Source: Fluviicola sp.
GTDB lineage: Bacteria; Bacteroidota; Bacteroidia; Flavobacteriales_D; Crocinitomicaceae
Length of the DNA: 64,000 bases
NCBI GenBank assembly: GCA_021300395.1
Contig: JAJTEO010000003.1
Location: 1-64,000, forward strand
Reading direction: 5' to 3'
The position numbers and the translations under genes were made by a program. This document shows positions 62,075 through 64,000 of the stretch, one piece after another. Position 1 is the stretch's first letter. Each line of letters starts with the position of its first letter. The notes beneath the pieces are model-generated. The model searched no databases, was not told where the DNA came from, and was given only the letters and a program-made list of their open reading frames with translations.

Positions 62075-64000
62075 ATGAAAATAATAAATACTTTAAGTAT
62101 TATTTTTACCTTATTTACCCCTATACTTTTTGGTCAAACTACTGTAATTGATAAAAGCAATTGCAGAGAAGGTGAGAATGTAGAATATTGTACTTCGCAC
62201 AAAAAAATGAAGGCAAGGCTTCAAAATCCGGATGCATTAAGAATGTTTAATGAAGAACAAGAGATCTTAAAAAATCTTGAGAATCAAAAGAAAGTTTCAG
62301 GAGCAGAAAAAGCTACTATCTACAAAATTCCAATTGTATTTCACATTTTACATAATGGTGGAATAGAAAAAATTTCTAGAGATCAAATATTAAATCAGGT
62401 TGCTATATTAAATAGAGATTATCGTTTACAAAATGCTGATGCTAATAGTGTACACTCTGCTTTTACAGGACTTCCTGCTGATATTGAAATTGAATTTGTT
62501 TTAGCAACAAAAGCTCCAAATGGGCAGTGTTTTAGTGGTGTTACATATACTCAAAATGCAATAACATCTGATGGTTCTGATGGAGGAGCACAGGTAGATG
62601 CAATTAGAGCAGGTAACAATGTATATCAAGGTGAATGGGCGAGTAATAAATATTTAAATGTATTTGTTTGTTCAGAAATAGGTGGAGCAGCTGGTTATAC
62701 TTATAAACCATCAAATTGGGGTGGAATTTTAATGGAGAATGGGATATGGATAAAGCATAATTATGTTGGGTCAATAGGAACAGGAAGTGAATTACGAAGC
62801 AGAGCAATGACTCATGAAATAGGTCATTGGTTAAATTTGAGTCATACATGGGGTGACAATAACAATCCTGGCGACCCAACAAGTTGTAGTATTGACGATT
62901 ATGTATCAGATACACCTGTAACAATCGGTGTTTCTGCATGTTATTTAAATAACAATTCTTGTAATGATTTGAATCCAGCAAGTGGAATAACAAGCTCATG
63001 GACTTATGATGTAGTAGACAATGTTGAAAATTATATGGACTATTCTTATTGTTCTAAAATGTATACACCAGGTCAAAAAAGCAGAATGAGATCGGCACTT
63101 CAATCCTCAATTGGAGGTAGAAATAATCTTTGGACAACTAATAATTTAAATTTTACTGGAACAAATGGTAATGCTACTATTTGTAAGGCTGATTTCACTT
63201 CAGATAAAACAATAATTTGTGCTGGAGATTCTGTTTATTTTGAAGATAACACTTACAATGCTGCTACAGGTTGGACTTGGACTTTAACGGGAGCTACTCC
63301 AGCCACTTCAACTCTTCAAAATCCAGGAGTGATTTATAATACTCCAGGTTTATATACAGTAGTGTTAACTGCGACTGACGGTTCAACGTCACAAACTGCA
63401 ACTAAAACATCATACATTAGAGTTTTAGCGGCTCCAGCTACATTGCCATTTTTTGATGGTTTTGAAAACTATACTTCATTGTCAAATATCAATGAATGGA
63501 CAGTGGTGGATGGTGCAAGCAATAACACATTTGCATTGTTAAATAGTTCTACTGCGGCTGCAACTGGTCAGAAATGTGTCAAATTGGCTAATTTCGGTCA
63601 GGCTGGTTCAAACTATGATGAATTGTATGGCGCTCCTGTAGATTTATCAGGATTAACTCCTAATGATGTAGTTACTTTGTCTTTTAAATATTCATACAGA
63701 AAGGTTTTATCAACTAACACAGAATATTTAAAAATTTATGGATCTGATGATTGTGGAGATGTTTGGAATGTTAGAAGAACGATAGGAGGAAATACTCTTT
63801 CAAGTTTAACGTCGACTTCTGCTTGGACACCATCTTCTCCTTCAGATTGGGTAACAATTCATGTAACAAATATCACGAGTTCTTATTTTGTTTCTAATTT
63901 TAGGTATAAATTTAGATTTGAAGGAAATGGAGGAAATAACATTTATTTAGATGATATTAATTTGTATTTAGGTTCTCCTTCTACCACAAATGTTATTGCT
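62075..64000 (+). CDS. Secreted M43-type (pappalysin-like) zinc metalloprotease with PKD-like domain, cut by right edge
   Basis: Manual translation: signal peptide MKIINTLSIIFTLFTPILFGQ; MTHEIGHWLNLSHTWGD zinc motif; NYMDYSYCSKMYTPGQKSRM; PKD-like segment; absent from ORF track because it is open. Confidence 0.9.
   Translation, partial: MKIINTLSIIFTLFTPILFGQTTVIDKSNCREGENVEYCTSHKKMKARLQNPDALRMFNEEQEILKNLENQKKVSGAEKATIYKIPIVFHILHNGGIEKISRDQILNQVAILNRDYRLQNADANSVHSAFTGLPADIEIEFVLATKAPNGQCFSGVTYTQNAITSDGSDGGAQVDAIRAGNNVYQGEWASNKYLNVFVCSEIGGAAGYTYKPSNWGGILMENGIWIKHNYVGSIGTGSELRSRAMTHEIGHWLNLSHTWGDNNNPGDPTSCSIDDYVSDTPVTIGVSACYLNNNSCNDLNPASGITSSWTYDVVDNVENYMDYSYCSKMYTPGQKSRMRSALQSSIGGRNNLWTTNNLNFTGTNGNATICKADFTSDKTIICAGDSVYFEDNTYNAATGWTWTLTGATPATSTLQNPGVIYNTPGLYTVVLTATDGSTSQTATKTSYIRVLAAPATLPFFDGFENYTSLSNINEWTVVDGASNNTFALLNSSTAAATGQKCVKLANFGQAGSNYDELYGAPVDLSGLTPNDVVTLSFKYSYRKVLSTNTEYLKIYGSDDCGDVWNVRRTIGGNTLSSLTSTSAWTPSSPSDWVTIHVTNITSSYFVSNFRYKFRFEGNGGNNIYLDDINLYLGSPSTTNVIA

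Noticed and set aside
62604-62999. 131-aa minus-strand ORF near the right edge
   Set aside because: Antisense to the M43 metalloprotease, low-complexity Leu/His/Tyr composition
1-64000. Search for defence systems, prophage, transposases, tRNA or rRNA genes
   Set aside because: No ORF with recognisable integrase, transposase, restriction, Cas, toxin-antitoxin or phage motifs; no cloverleaf or rRNA seen by reading, though a tRNAscan/Infernal run would be decisive

Overview
AT-rich 64 kb chromosomal window from a Bacteroidetes/Flavobacteriia-like bacterium. The lineage call rests on several type IX secretion (T9SS) C-terminal signals, a PorP/SprF protein, Omp28/DUF4292-type proteins and TAnnTTTG-like promoter elements; it comes from reading, not from a search. 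Most of the window is dense housekeeping gene content: xseA (runs off the left edge), ribE, three tandem ssb paralogs, paaZ, ppx/gppA, der, era, an EnvC-like/DUF4292/TPR/nucleotidyltransferase/dut/flippase cluster, a 3-hydroxyanthranilate dioxygenase, rsmI, recA, bcp, mgtE, nrdA/nrdB and comF. The accessory part is mainly surface and secretion related. It includes a 2494-aa T9SS type-B adhesin with 13 near-identical ~89-aa repeats, preceded by a small secreted protein and followed by PorP/SprF. It also includes a secreted YopM/IpaH-type LRR protein, a T9SS cytochrome/copper-monooxygenase-like protein, a TlpA/outer-membrane/Omp28 operon and a M43-like metalloprotease (runs off the right edge). 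I found no CRISPR array, tRNA, rRNA, transposase, prophage or recognisable defence system. The most unusual observations are: (1) one reading frame that joins CysQ to a signal peptide and Wzi-like barrel, followed by TGATGA and an in-frame start-less second barrel; (2) a RidA gene with an in-frame TAA followed by its apparently conserved C-terminus; (3) a DEAD-box helicase missing its middle motifs; (4) an interleaved double palindrome between convergent genes; (5) a small SET-domain protein in a comF/FAD-oxidoreductase/SET/DUF3109 gene string. I cannot demonstrate a genuinely new system from sequence alone.
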